From the NCBI GenBank assembly GCA_030615505.1, contig JAUWZD010000025.1, positions 1 to 48,407 on the forward strand: a stretch of 48,407 nucleotides of DNA, given 5' to 3'. Below are positions 1-8,168 of this stretch, piece by piece. Position numbers and translations under genes: made by a program. The stretch is from Spirochaetales bacterium. GTDB lineage: Bacteria; Spirochaetota; Spirochaetia; SZUA-6; DRHE01. How positions within the stretch are numbered: the first letter of the stretch is position 1; every line of letters starts with the position of its first letter. The notes below the pieces were generated by a model. The model ran no database searches. It had not been told where the DNA came from and saw only the letters and a program-made list of their open reading frames with translations.

Positions 1-216
1 GGTCTTGCCGCAGGCGCTGGGAAAAGCTCCCGTGAAATAGGTAATTCTGTCCTTACCTTTAGGCCTGGCGCCCATAATGAACATATGTTCGGTCAGCCAG
101 TCCTCATGATTGGCCCTGTAGATGGCTAAACGCAGAGCCAAAACAGGGAAGAGTAATCGGCTATCCAGTACTGGCTGGGCTGCACCACCATTGCGAAAAG
201 CCTTCCACTTAAGTTT
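1..216 (-). pseudogene. pckG: GTP-type PEP carboxykinase fragment, cut at its 5' side
   Basis: On the minus strand a frame open to the window edge reads a PEP carboxykinase (GTP) segment: NGGAAQPVLDS, then ALRLAIYRANHEDWLTEHMF, ending TGAFPSACGKT, the family P-loop. The enzyme converts oxaloacetate plus GTP to phosphoenolpyruvate in the cytoplasm. The gene runs leftwards out of the window, so its 3' part cannot be judged. Upstream (higher coordinates) homology fades at about 216 and the frame meets a stop at 241-243, whereas the family has over 200 residues before this point. An IS91-like transposase begins at 258. I infer that the 5' half was displaced by that element or by a rearrangement. 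An assembly junction would look the same. Confidence 0.72.
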
Positions 217-257
217 TTCAGAAAAGCAATTTTGTTTTTTTCACCGTTTTATTATAT

Positions 258-1598
258 GTGGCCATTTCGACATCACCTACAATCTCCACTACTCAAAATA
301 AATACATCCCACGAGGAAGAAACGTTCTACACACTATTTTCGAGAATCACTTCCAGGATTTTGTCGATCATTACGAAGAGAAGTATGAGAAGGACTATGG
401 TAAATATCGCCTTGATCGCATAATTTCAGTAGTCAAAAACTTTCTTGATTGCGGTGATTATATAAAGGGTATTGCACGTATAAGGTGTGTAAATCCTAAT
501 TGCGGTTTCGACTATTTTGTTCCCTTTTCCTGCAAAGGCTTTTACTTATGCCCATCCTGCTCACAAAAACGTACTCTTCTTTTCTCCGAGAGTATGGTGA
601 ATGATGTTCTATTGTTTCTTCCTCACAAGCAATACGTTTGGACTTTCCCTCGGGCATTGCGCGTGTTTTTTAAGCATGACAGGAAGTTGTTCGGCGAAGT
701 ATCAAGGCTCATTTTTCAAATGATACAGTCTTTCTATAATGAAGCGGCGGGTAAAAAAATCAAGACAGCGGCTGTCATTTCTTTTCAGACGGCGGGTGAT
801 TTCCTCCGATTCAATTCCCATTATCACGGTATCGTTCTAGAGGGTGGTTTTGATGAAAAGGGGAACTTTGTTTTCATCCCTTTTGGCAACCTTGATAAAA
901 TGAGTGAGTACTTCAGAAGAATGATCATAAAATTCTTTTTGGAAAGGAAGCTGATCAATGAACGATTTGCTCAAAATCTATTAACCTGGAGGCATAGTGG
1001 CTTTTCCATCAACAATGAAATCAGGATCAATGGTGCGGATGAAAAAGCTCGGGAAAATCTATCCCAGTATATCGCCCGCCCCCCAATTTCTCTTAAAAAG
1101 ATATTTTACGAACCATTTAAGTCAAAGGTTCTGTTTAAGACAAAATATAACGATTACTTTCGAGAAAACGTGAAAATGTTTGATGCAGAAGATTTCATAG
1201 CTGATTTGACGTTACATATCCCCCCAAAGAACGTTCAGTATATCCGACGTTATGGATTATATGCTTCTCGAACCCGTGGTATTTGGGCCTCGATGCCGGA
1301 GGTTATTGCACGTGCTCCTCAAGGTTGGAAGAATGAGCATCTTAATAATGTGGGCACCGAAGCTGAAGATGGGAAAGAAGATCGTGATATATCATTATCT
1401 GAGAAGGAGAGACGCTCTGCGTGGGCAAGGCTTCTGGCAAAGATCTATGAAGTTCGTGCCTTTACCTGTCCAAAATGCAACTCCGAGATGAGTATTATTT
1501 CAATCATTATGGATCCTGAAGAAATCCACAAAATATTGCAGCATCTTGTGAAAATAGGGAGATCCCCTCCTGGGATAAATACCGCAAGTTTAAACTAA
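258..1598 (+). CDS. tnpA: IS91-family (IS801-like) HUH transposase
   Basis: A 446-residue protein, full length for IS91-family transposases, which move single-stranded DNA by rolling-circle transposition. The N-terminal zinc-binding domain shows Cys77, Cys82, Cys92, Cys98 and Cys101. The HUH metal motif is in SHYHGIVLEG (His188, His190). The tyrosine motif is YIARPPISLKK (Tyr271), which fits the single-tyrosine IS801 group. A further aromatic segment lies at 328-335, and a C-terminal CPKC pair precedes the family end MDPEEIHKIL. The start is a GTG; an ATG two bases upstream is out of frame. No defect is visible, so it may be active. The element's ends (oriIS and terIS) were not located. It directly abuts the pckG fragment. 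Confidence 0.9.
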   Translation: MAISTSPTISTTQNKYIPRGRNVLHTIFENHFQDFVDHYEEKYEKDYGKYRLDRIISVVKNFLDCGDYIKGIARIRCVNPNCGFDYFVPFSCKGFYLCPSCSQKRTLLFSESMVNDVLLFLPHKQYVWTFPRALRVFFKHDRKLFGEVSRLIFQMIQSFYNEAAGKKIKTAAVISFQTAGDFLRFNSHYHGIVLEGGFDEKGNFVFIPFGNLDKMSEYFRRMIIKFFLERKLINERFAQNLLTWRHSGFSINNEIRINGADEKARENLSQYIARPPISLKKIFYEPFKSKVLFKTKYNDYFRENVKMFDAEDFIADLTLHIPPKNVQYIRRYGLYASRTRGIWASMPEVIARAPQGWKNEHLNNVGTEAEDGKEDRDISLSEKERRSAWARLLAKIYEVRAFTCPKCNSEMSIISIIMDPEEIHKILQHLVKIGRSPPGINTASLN

Positions 1599-1800
1599 AC
1601 TCTCTTTCCCTCATTGTGCCGTATCAAGGTTGAGGTATGTTTTTTTCTTCCCTTAAGACCCTGTTTTAGAAAATTTCCCTTGTAAATCAGACCCTTTATA
1701 GTTTTTTTCCTATTGCAGAACGATTGCTCATATTTTTTACATTCCTGACTGCAATTTCCTGAGTTTTCTATCATTTTCTTGATTTCCCGTCCATTTTGTG

Positions 1801-1843
1801 ATATAAGTCTTACTATCAATTGATATAAGTCTTACTATCAATT
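1801..1843. repeat. Two tandem copies of a 22-bp repeat
   Basis: The unit atataagtcttactatcaattg (22 bp; positions 1801-1822) is followed at once by a second copy at 1823-1843 that matches for 21 bases. Its repeated core is TAAGTCTTACTATCAATT. It lies between the IS91 transposase and the DDE transposase remnant, in 262 bp of AT-rich DNA (1599-1860) where I see no convincing gene. It may mark an element end or a slippage duplication. Confidence 0.85.
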
Positions 1844-1860
1844 ATCAATTTTTAAAAAAA

Positions 1861-2436
1861 ATGCTTGAAGTAGAAAGCACAGTAAAAAATATTGATTGCA
1901 AAAATAAAGAAGAATTGGATACTTTTCTTACTGAACATATTAAAGGTTGGAAAAATATTTTTCAAATATTGGAGAGATCTGGAAAGATCAAGTTGAGAAG
2001 AAAGGAAAAAGGAATAAATAGCTACTTAGAAAGGCTGGGTACCTTTATACTGATAAGTAATAAAAATATTGATAAAAAAGAAGCGTTGTATTTTTATAGA
2101 AGGAAAGATGTCATCGAAAAGTTTTTTGATAATATTAAAAATGATATTAACAGGAAAAGATTAAGGGTTCACAAGCAAGAAACTTTTGAGGGGAGATTGT
2201 TTGTAGACTTTATAGCATTAATTATTTATTCCTGGATCAAAAGAATAATGCGTGATGAGGAAATAAATAAATCCCTTACTGTACAAGAATTGATATATGA
2301 ATTAAAAAAAATAAAACTTATTCGGCTTGGCGAAAAGAAAACCGTCATAACAGAAGTATCTAAGAAACAGCGGCAGTTATTAGAAAAGTTTAATATTAAA
2401 TCGCCAGACAAGGCAGACCTTGTTACAAGAACTTAG
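1861..2436 (+). pseudogene. C-terminal remnant of a DDE transposase (IS4/IS1634-like)
   Basis: 191 codons matching the last part of IS4/IS1634-type transposases. The segment ALYFYRRKDVIEKFFDNIK carries the arrangement Y..R..E......K that holds the third catalytic acidic residue, followed by RLRVHKQETFEGRLFVDFIA, typical of the family end. The full protein normally has over 450 residues with two upstream Asp residues; these are missing here, and the first codon sits directly after an A-rich tract without a ribosome binding site. It cannot be a working transposase. The DNA is markedly AT-rich compared with the genes after 9.6 kb, consistent with transfer. Confidence 0.75.
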
Positions 2437-2457
2437 GGATTTTAGGATAATAATCCA

Positions 2458-2688
2458 ATGTTTTTAAATAAATCGTTTAATACCAGAGAATGTCCAATAT
2501 CCTGCGAATTCTACAAACGTGATTTAAACTATAAAGATTTTGAAAAAATCTGTCCGGTTTCAGAGAGAGCCTGCAGTTACGAGGCAATCTGGCTGGAACA
2601 CAGGATATTTTTGGGATCAAAAGAGGATATGGAAGACATTGCCAAAGCATTTAGAAAAGTAAAGGAAAATCTTGATGAGATTATTTAA
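2458..2688 (+). pseudogene. C-terminal tail of a DegT/DnrJ/EryC1 aminotransferase
   Basis: About 76 codons resembling only the end of DegT/DnrJ/EryC1/StrS PLP-dependent aminotransferases: a cysteine-containing CPISCEFYKRD segment, then ICPVSERACSYEAIWLEHR, and the closing FLGSKEDMEDIAKAFRKVKE, matching the family pattern CPVAE..C...WLPH..LLG..EDMDDI. The PLP-lysine and substrate domains (about 350 residues) are absent. It lies 21 bp after the transposase remnant, so I read it as the 3' end of a gene whose body was lost at the element boundary. Expression as a free small protein is possible but has no support. Confidence 0.65.
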
Positions 2689-2709
2689 AAGAACGACATA
2701 AACCGGAAT

Positions 2710-2725
2710 TATGGGGTTACCCATA
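2710..2725. promoter_or_regulatory. Inverted repeat upstream of the ABC operon
   Basis: TATGGG-GTTA-CCCATA is a perfect 6-bp inverted repeat 33 bp before the start of the solute-binding protein gene. It could be a repressor operator or a small hairpin in the leader. I could not place a convincing -35/-10 pair around it. Confidence 0.35.
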
Positions 2726-2758
2726 AAATATTTATAACTAAATCTCAAGGAGGAAGAG

Positions 2759-4033
2759 ATGAAAAGAGTTTGGTATGTTGTAATCGCTTTAACATTAATC
2801 TTCTGTATTAATGTTTATGGCGGGGGTAAAAAAGAAGAGGTTCCTGCAGCTATAACCTTTTCTTTAATGGCAGCCGGGACATATGATAAAGCTGCGGAAG
2901 ATATTAAAGCTGCTTTTGAGAAAGAAACAGGGATTCAGGTAACAATTGCAGCTTTTCCCTGGGCTACCTTAAGGCAGAATAACACCACTGACCTTTTGAC
3001 AGGTTCGGGCCAATACGATGTTATGTCCGGAAGCTATTACCTGGCTGATGTATATGAGCATTTTATCTCACTCGAAGATTACATCAAAAAGAGCGGCTTT
3101 GGTAAAGGCTTATTATCCGGATTCATGGACAAGTGTGAGCACTTCAATGGTAATCAGATTGGTTTACCTTATGGTCCTGATGCCTACGGTATGCTGTACA
3201 GAAAAGACTTGTTTGATAAGGGTGAATTGACCTGGCCTAAAACCTGGGATGAATTTATGGTATTACTGCCGAAAATGAAAGGAATTGCCGATGCAAATGG
3301 GATGGCCACAGTCGTGTTTTCAGGCGGTGCGCCGGAGCAGGCTCCCTGTTTATTCTTTGACAAATATGATGGGTATTTTATTACGAGGGGAGGAAAGTAC
3401 CAGTTAGAAAAGGATAAATCTATTGCTGTCTTAAATGCCAATAAAGAATTATTAAAGTATATGGCCAGCGATTTCATGGGCTTAAGTATTGATGATGCCA
3501 ATGCCCGATTTCTTGATGAAAAAGCGTTGATAATTATTTGCTGGCCCAGCTTTATTGTTGCTGCTGCAGATAATCCTCAAAAATCTAAAGTAGTTGGTAA
3601 ATGGGCACTGGGGAAAAGTCCAACTCCCGGGAGACCATGGCTGAGTTTATGGCAAATCTATATTTCAAAGTATTCGAAAAATCCTGACGCATCCTGGCAA
3701 TGGGCTGCCGCTTACATAAATGAAGAAAATGATGTCCGATTCTTCAAACAATATGGTATAGGTCCTGTATTTGAGTCTACGTATAAGAATCCGGAATTCG
3801 TAAGTAAATATTCTTACTATTTCCCTTCACAGGCTTATAATCTAACACGCGCTGTTAATCCACCCCTTTCAGGTGAGGCTCAGGACTATTTTGCCAGTGT
3901 TTTGGGTGAGTTTGGTTTAGGAAAGCTTAGCGAACAAGGAGTAGTTGATAAGGTCAATGCCAAGTGGGCAACGATTCCTGTTCCGACGGCCATGCTGGAA
4001 AACGCAAAATTGACTGGGCAGGTACAGAAATAA
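2759..4033 (+). CDS. Sugar-type ABC transporter solute-binding protein
   Basis: A 424-residue extracellular solute-binding protein of family 1 (MalE-like), expected to capture a carbohydrate outside the inner membrane and pass it to the two permeases downstream. An N-terminal hydrophobic signal (residues 1-20) ends at about VYG before GGKKEE, a mature start common in spirochaete binding proteins. A cysteine at 16 (LIFC) fits the lipobox poorly. Inner features include an early DIKAAFEKETGIQVT strand-helix unit and the GLPYGPDAYGMLYRKDLF hinge segment typical of the family. A strong ribosome binding site, AAGGAGG, lies just upstream. It is the first gene of the cluster and is separated from the permeases by a stem-loop. 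The substrate is unknown. Confidence 0.88.
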   Translation: MKRVWYVVIALTLIFCINVYGGGKKEEVPAAITFSLMAAGTYDKAAEDIKAAFEKETGIQVTIAAFPWATLRQNNTTDLLTGSGQYDVMSGSYYLADVYEHFISLEDYIKKSGFGKGLLSGFMDKCEHFNGNQIGLPYGPDAYGMLYRKDLFDKGELTWPKTWDEFMVLLPKMKGIADANGMATVVFSGGAPEQAPCLFFDKYDGYFITRGGKYQLEKDKSIAVLNANKELLKYMASDFMGLSIDDANARFLDEKALIIICWPSFIVAAADNPQKSKVVGKWALGKSPTPGRPWLSLWQIYISKYSKNPDASWQWAAAYINEENDVRFFKQYGIGPVFESTYKNPEFVSKYSYYFPSQAYNLTRAVNPPLSGEAQDYFASVLGEFGLGKLSEQGVVDKVNAKWATIPVPTAMLENAKLTGQVQK

Positions 4034-4045
4034 AGAGTTATGAAG

Positions 4046-4077
4046 TTTGGCGGGGGTCTATAAGGCCCTCCGCCAAA
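4046..4077 (+). other. Intercistronic stem-loop after the binding-protein gene
   Basis: TTTGGCGGGGG (4046-4056) can pair with CCCTCCGCCAAA (4066-4077), giving an 11-12 bp GC-rich stem including one wobble pair. No T-run follows, so it is unlikely to be a full terminator. Hairpins at this position in ABC operons usually protect the binding-protein mRNA so that it outnumbers the permeases; that role is inferred. Confidence 0.6.
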
Positions 4078-4108
4078 TTAATTAGCATTTGCAAAAATAG
4101 GTTTATAG

Positions 4109-5008
4109 ATGCTTCTTAAAAAGAATTGGCAGGAAAAAAGAACTCTGTTTACATTCCTACTGCCAGCTATTTTAATTCTTCTTGTTTCGCAAGCATATCC
4201 TATACTTTACTCTTTGAGCATAAGCTTTCGTCAATGGGCATTGGCTGAATCTTTAAAACCAAAAGGATTTGTAGGATTTAATAATTATATTAAAGCCTTT
4301 AAAGATCCAATTTTCTTGAATGCGATAAGAATAAGCTTTGTTTTTTGTATTGTTGCAACTTCTTTTGAAATAATACTGGGTTTTATCATCGCCTATTTTA
4401 CCGTTGGTGAAAACTTCTTCTTAAGGTTATCTAGAACAATACTCATTCTCCCAATGGTGATAGCACCGGTAGCCAATGGCACTATTTGGAGGATGATGCT
4501 CAATTCACAATCAGGCTTAATCAATCAACTTCTCAGGTTTATAGGTATTCAGGGACCTAACTGGCTCGGTGCGCCAGGTTCGGCTTTATTTTCCGTTATT
4601 GCAATCGATATATGGCAATGGACGCCCTTTGCCATGGTGGTTTTTTTAGCCGGCTTTTCAATAATTCCAAATGAGCTTTACGATGCTGCAAAGGTCGATG
4701 GAGCGGGAAGGTTAAAAACACTACGATACATAATTATTCCCTATATCATTCCAATTGGATTTATAGTTCTTCTTTTCAGGCTTGTAGACACTTTGCTGGT
4801 AATAGATGCCATCTATACCACAACATTTGGAGGCCCGGGGTTTTCAACTAATGTAATAACTCTGTTTATATACTGGCAGGCCTTACGCTATTTTAATATT
4901 AGTTACGCATCGGCAACGTCATGGATTTTATCTATATTTACGCTTCTAATTGCCCTGTCACTTATGAGATTTCAAAAGAGAGTACAGACTAAAATGTGGG
5001 GAGCATGA
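4109..5008 (+). CDS. ABC sugar transporter permease, MalF/UgpA type
   Basis: A 299-residue integral membrane protein with six likely transmembrane helices, starting with a cytoplasmic Lys/Arg-rich tail (KKNWQEKR) and a first helix at about 13-35. The EAA loop that docks onto the ATPase is at about residues 189-206 (ELYDAAKVDGAGRLKTL). The size and the TIWRMMLNS and LVDTLLVIDAIYTTTFGGPG segments fit the MalF/UgpA branch. The next permease starts at or before its stop codon, so the two are translationally coupled. No ATPase gene exists in this cluster; a shared MsmK-like ATPase elsewhere is likely. Confidence 0.9.
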   Translation: MLLKKNWQEKRTLFTFLLPAILILLVSQAYPILYSLSISFRQWALAESLKPKGFVGFNNYIKAFKDPIFLNAIRISFVFCIVATSFEIILGFIIAYFTVGENFFLRLSRTILILPMVIAPVANGTIWRMMLNSQSGLINQLLRFIGIQGPNWLGAPGSALFSVIAIDIWQWTPFAMVVFLAGFSIIPNELYDAAKVDGAGRLKTLRYIIIPYIIPIGFIVLLFRLVDTLLVIDAIYTTTFGGPGFSTNVITLFIYWQALRYFNISYASATSWILSIFTLLIALSLMRFQKRVQTKMWGA

Positions 5009-5010
5009 CT

Positions 5011-5853
5011 ATGCTAAAGGTGAGAATATCTTATTTCAACCTACTTAGATTCTTGATTGTATTCTTTGCAGTTTTGACGGTTCTGGTACCCTTTTGCTAT
5101 CTCTTTTTAAATAGTATCAAATTAGAGCGGGATTTTCGAACAATCCCTCCCAAATTAATACCATCAGAAATAACATTTGAATATTACAGAGAAGCGTTCA
5201 GCAAAAGCGGTAAAATAAGTAACTATCTTATGAATTCAGTACTTGTCACTTCTGCCGTAGTCTTAATCTCTGTTTTCATAGGATCTTTAGCAGCATACAG
5301 TCTTTCCCGATTTAGAAAAGTCTACCGTTTTTTTAGTCTCATTGTGTATGTCATACTGCTTGTCAGATTTTATCCAAAGGTTGTCATGATCATTCCTTAC
5401 TTTATATTAATGAAGAACTTAATGCTGCTTGATAGATTGCTTGCAGTAATAATTGCTCATGTGAGCATCGGAATGCCTTTTGTCGTCTGGCTGATGATTG
5501 GTTTCTTTGATGAGATCCCAAAGGAATTAGAAGAATCTGGAATGATTGATGGATGCGGCCCCTGGAAAAGATTTATTAAGATTATTCTTCCGGTTACACT
5601 TCCAGGAATCGCTACCGCTGCAATAATGACCGCGATACTTTCATGGAATGAATTTCTAATCGCCTCGAGTGTTGTGTCAGTGAATGCAAAAACACTGCCA
5701 ATACTGATATCGGGCTATATTTCAGATAAGGGAATTAACTGGGGGCCGATGTCTGCCGTATCTAGCGTTGTTATTCTTCCGATGTTTTTATTCGCACTTT
5801 TTACCCAGAAATACCTTGTAAGAGGATTAACTTTTGGCGCGGTTAAGGGGTAG
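5011..5853 (+). CDS. ABC sugar transporter permease, MalG/UgpE type
   Basis: About 280 residues with six predicted membrane helices and the MalG-type EAA loop ELEESGMIDGCGPWKRF, ending LVRGLTFGAVKG, the characteristic tail of this branch. It pairs with the preceding permease to form the channel. Three starts are possible: GTG 4996, ATG 5005 (overlapping the upstream stop as ATGA) and ATG 5011. I prefer 5011 because GGGGAG at 4998-5003 sits about 7 bases before it, but all give the same core protein. The stop overlaps the next reading frame, so the operon continues without a gap. Confidence 0.88.
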   Translation: MLKVRISYFNLLRFLIVFFAVLTVLVPFCYLFLNSIKLERDFRTIPPKLIPSEITFEYYREAFSKSGKISNYLMNSVLVTSAVVLISVFIGSLAAYSLSRFRKVYRFFSLIVYVILLVRFYPKVVMIIPYFILMKNLMLLDRLLAVIIAHVSIGMPFVVWLMIGFFDEIPKELEESGMIDGCGPWKRFIKIILPVTLPGIATAAIMTAILSWNEFLIASSVVSVNAKTLPILISGYISDKGINWGPMSAVSSVVILPMFLFALFTQKYLVRGLTFGAVKG

Positions 5854-5861
5854 TGGCCCAC

Positions 5862-6881
5862 ATGAATAGCCTCCAAAGAGTTTATAAGGCAATTTTCGGC
5901 AATGATTATGATCGTATTCCCGTTTTTCCTTCAATGATCAATGCAGCCACATGGATTCAGAATAGGAATCAAAAATACTATTCTACTGATGGGAAATACC
6001 TGGCAGAAACATTAATTAAAAACAGAGAGATATTTGATTATGACGGTATATACGTTTCATCTGATAACTGGATCATGCATAGTGCTCTTGGAGGAAAAGT
6101 AAACTTTCCAGATGACGATGAGCCTATGGGCACGGAAGTATTGTGCAGGCATATAGACGACTATAAAAAATTGTCAGTTCCTGATCCACTAAAAAACGGT
6201 AGAATGCCGGTCATAGTAGAAGCTACGAAAATTACTATGGAAAAACTTGGAAAGGATTATTTCATTTTAGCCAATATTGATTCCGGTGCTTTTTCATTAG
6301 CAGGTATTTTACGCGGAACACAGCAATTTATGTACGACATTATTGATTCTAAAGATGAGGTTCATCAAATGCTGCAATTCTGTACAGAGGTTACAGTGAC
6401 ATATGGAACAGTATTACACAGGATGACTGGCGTACCTGCCGTTCAGTTCGGCGATTCAACGGCAAGCCTTATAAGCAGGGAACTTTATGAAGAATTCGTT
6501 TACCCCTATGAATGCCGCATAATAGAAAGGCTTAAGAAAGCCGGTTTATTGGTATTTCTGCATATTTGCGGCAACTCAACCCATATTCTTGATTTAATGG
6601 TTAAAACAGGAGCTGATTGTTTAGAGCTTGACGGAGAGGTAGATTTAAAAACGGCATTTGATATTGTAAACAATGTCACTTGCATTCGAGGCAATATAAA
6701 AACCTCTCTATTCTTAGAGGGGACTCCCCATGAAGTACTCAATGAAGCAAAAAAGTGTATTTCATTAGGATATGGAAAAAAATATATACTATCCGCCGGA
6801 TGTGGTATACCCAAATTTACCAAAATCGAAAATTTAAAAGTGTTAAGAAAATCTGTTGAATTGTTCCAGATACGGAGGTAA
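5862..6881 (+). CDS. UroD-fold protein, predicted zinc/corrinoid-type methyltransferase
   Basis: A 339-residue protein of the uroporphyrinogen decarboxylase superfamily (TIM barrel). The sequence argues against haem synthesis. It carries the His-x-Cys...Cys zinc signature of MtaA/MtbA/CmuA-like methyltransferases: HICGN gives His234 and Cys236, and SAGCGIP gives Cys313, a 77-residue separation like that of methylcobamide:CoM methyltransferases. These enzymes move methyl groups between a corrinoid and a thiol. No corrinoid-binding protein is encoded nearby, so the acceptor is unknown. Placement inside a sugar-importer operon suggests a demethylation or C1 step in degrading the imported compound. 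The start is ATG 5862; a GTG at 5853 overlaps the upstream stop. Confidence 0.8.
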   Translation: MNSLQRVYKAIFGNDYDRIPVFPSMINAATWIQNRNQKYYSTDGKYLAETLIKNREIFDYDGIYVSSDNWIMHSALGGKVNFPDDDEPMGTEVLCRHIDDYKKLSVPDPLKNGRMPVIVEATKITMEKLGKDYFILANIDSGAFSLAGILRGTQQFMYDIIDSKDEVHQMLQFCTEVTVTYGTVLHRMTGVPAVQFGDSTASLISRELYEEFVYPYECRIIERLKKAGLLVFLHICGNSTHILDLMVKTGADCLELDGEVDLKTAFDIVNNVTCIRGNIKTSLFLEGTPHEVLNEAKKCISLGYGKKYILSAGCGIPKFTKIENLKVLRKSVELFQIRR

Positions 6882-6883
6882 AC

Positions 6884-8110
6884 ATGAAAAAACGAACCAA
6901 CGAAAAGATATGGGGTATTGGATTCCCGAACTCGATCATAGATTTTGATCCTATAAAAACATTTAACGATTTAAAAGAATGTGGAACGGATGAATTTATA
7001 GTGTGTACATGTATTTATAATGGATATCGTATGGTTATGCCGAGAAACGAAACTCGATATATCTATTCTCTCGAAGAGGGAAAAGTCTATTTTAAGCCGG
7101 ATATGTCTTTTTATAAGGATTGTAATCTCAAACCTATAGAGAGTGACGACTTCAAAAATAATGATGTTTTACAGATATCAACTTCAGAAGGTAAAAAGAT
7201 TGGAATCAATACCTCTGCCTGGTTCTGTTATTTCGCAAATGGCTTGATAGCAAAGAATCATCCTGAATATGCTGTTGAGAATATATATGGCTCTAAAGAT
7301 CGGCTTTTCCTATGCTGGAATAATCCAGATGTCAGAAAATATGCATTTGCCGTTACAGAGGATATTGTAAGCCACTATAACATTTCAAGTATTATGGCTG
7401 ATAAGATTCCGCAGACAGTGTTTGAATTGAATACCTTCTCTGGTAGGATTGATCCGATAGTGAGAACCCTAGCCTCATTCTGCTTCTGTGAGCACTGCAT
7501 AAAAGAAGCCTCCATGTCTGGTATTGATTTAAATGAAGCAAAAAAGAAAGCATTAGAAATTGCTAATCAATCTAAAAAAATACCCCCCCATATCCTTAAC
7601 GAACTTACTGATGAATTGAAGGGCGATCATGAAATCCCTCTATTCCTTCTAGATGAACCCATTTTTTACCATATTTTGAAATGGAGAATCGATTCAGTAA
7701 TTAGTTTTTTAAGTGAGCTCAAAAACAGAATTCAAAGAATCAAAAAGGATGTTAACCTGGGAGTCTGCTATGTACCACCTGTTAAAATAGGGCATGATGC
7801 AACCTCTCCGCGATCATGGCTTGCCGCCCAATCCTATAAAGCCGCTTCTGAAATTGTTGATACAATCCATGCAGTGATACACTGGGAGGATGCTGCCGTT
7901 CGATACGATACTAGTAGGGCTGCTTCATCAATTGGCGAAAACTGCGAGCTTAATGTTCATTTAAAAGCTTACGGCAGCGCGAAACCTCAAAGTATAGCGT
8001 CTTTGGCTACAAGTGCTCTCGAATGCGGCGCCGATTCCCTGGCTTTTTTCTGTTATGATCTGATGTCAGATCCAATGCTTAAAGAAATTAAACATTGGGC
8101 TAACGAATAA
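6884..8110 (+). CDS. Uncharacterised protein, possibly glycoside-hydrolase-like barrel
   Basis: A 408-residue soluble protein that I do not recognise with certainty. The order WGIGFP near the start, the YNISSIMADKIPQTVF segment, a cysteine cluster FCFCEHC (Cys200, Cys202, Cys205) and the closing LATSALECGADSLAFFCYD resemble putative TIM-barrel glycosyl-hydrolase-like families, where a CxC..C group follows a barrel strand. No signal peptide is present, so it would act in the cytoplasm. An excellent ribosome binding site GGAGGT lies 4 bases before the ATG and only 2 bases separate it from the upstream stop. It probably cleaves or rearranges the imported compound. No catalytic acid pair can be assigned by eye. 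Confidence 0.6.
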   Translation: MKKRTNEKIWGIGFPNSIIDFDPIKTFNDLKECGTDEFIVCTCIYNGYRMVMPRNETRYIYSLEEGKVYFKPDMSFYKDCNLKPIESDDFKNNDVLQISTSEGKKIGINTSAWFCYFANGLIAKNHPEYAVENIYGSKDRLFLCWNNPDVRKYAFAVTEDIVSHYNISSIMADKIPQTVFELNTFSGRIDPIVRTLASFCFCEHCIKEASMSGIDLNEAKKKALEIANQSKKIPPHILNELTDELKGDHEIPLFLLDEPIFYHILKWRIDSVISFLSELKNRIQRIKKDVNLGVCYVPPVKIGHDATSPRSWLAAQSYKAASEIVDTIHAVIHWEDAAVRYDTSRAASSIGENCELNVHLKAYGSAKPQSIASLATSALECGADSLAFFCYDLMSDPMLKEIKHWANE

Positions 8111-8168
8111 ATGATCTCGTTGATACGGCAATTATAGATGACTCCGGTTTTTATAAGGATAAAAAACA

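Noticed and set aside
232-423. A 63-codon frame overlapping the start of the IS91-like transposase.
   Set aside because: Out-of-frame shadow of the transposase, which has full domain support.
1595-1819. A 74-codon minus-strand frame with several Cys and many Lys between the two transposase genes.
   Set aside because: TTG start, no ribosome site, low-complexity composition and it runs into the tandem repeat; no family resemblance I can defend.
1801-1843. Start of a CRISPR array.
   Set aside because: The two 22-bp copies are directly adjacent with no spacer and there are no cas genes in the window.
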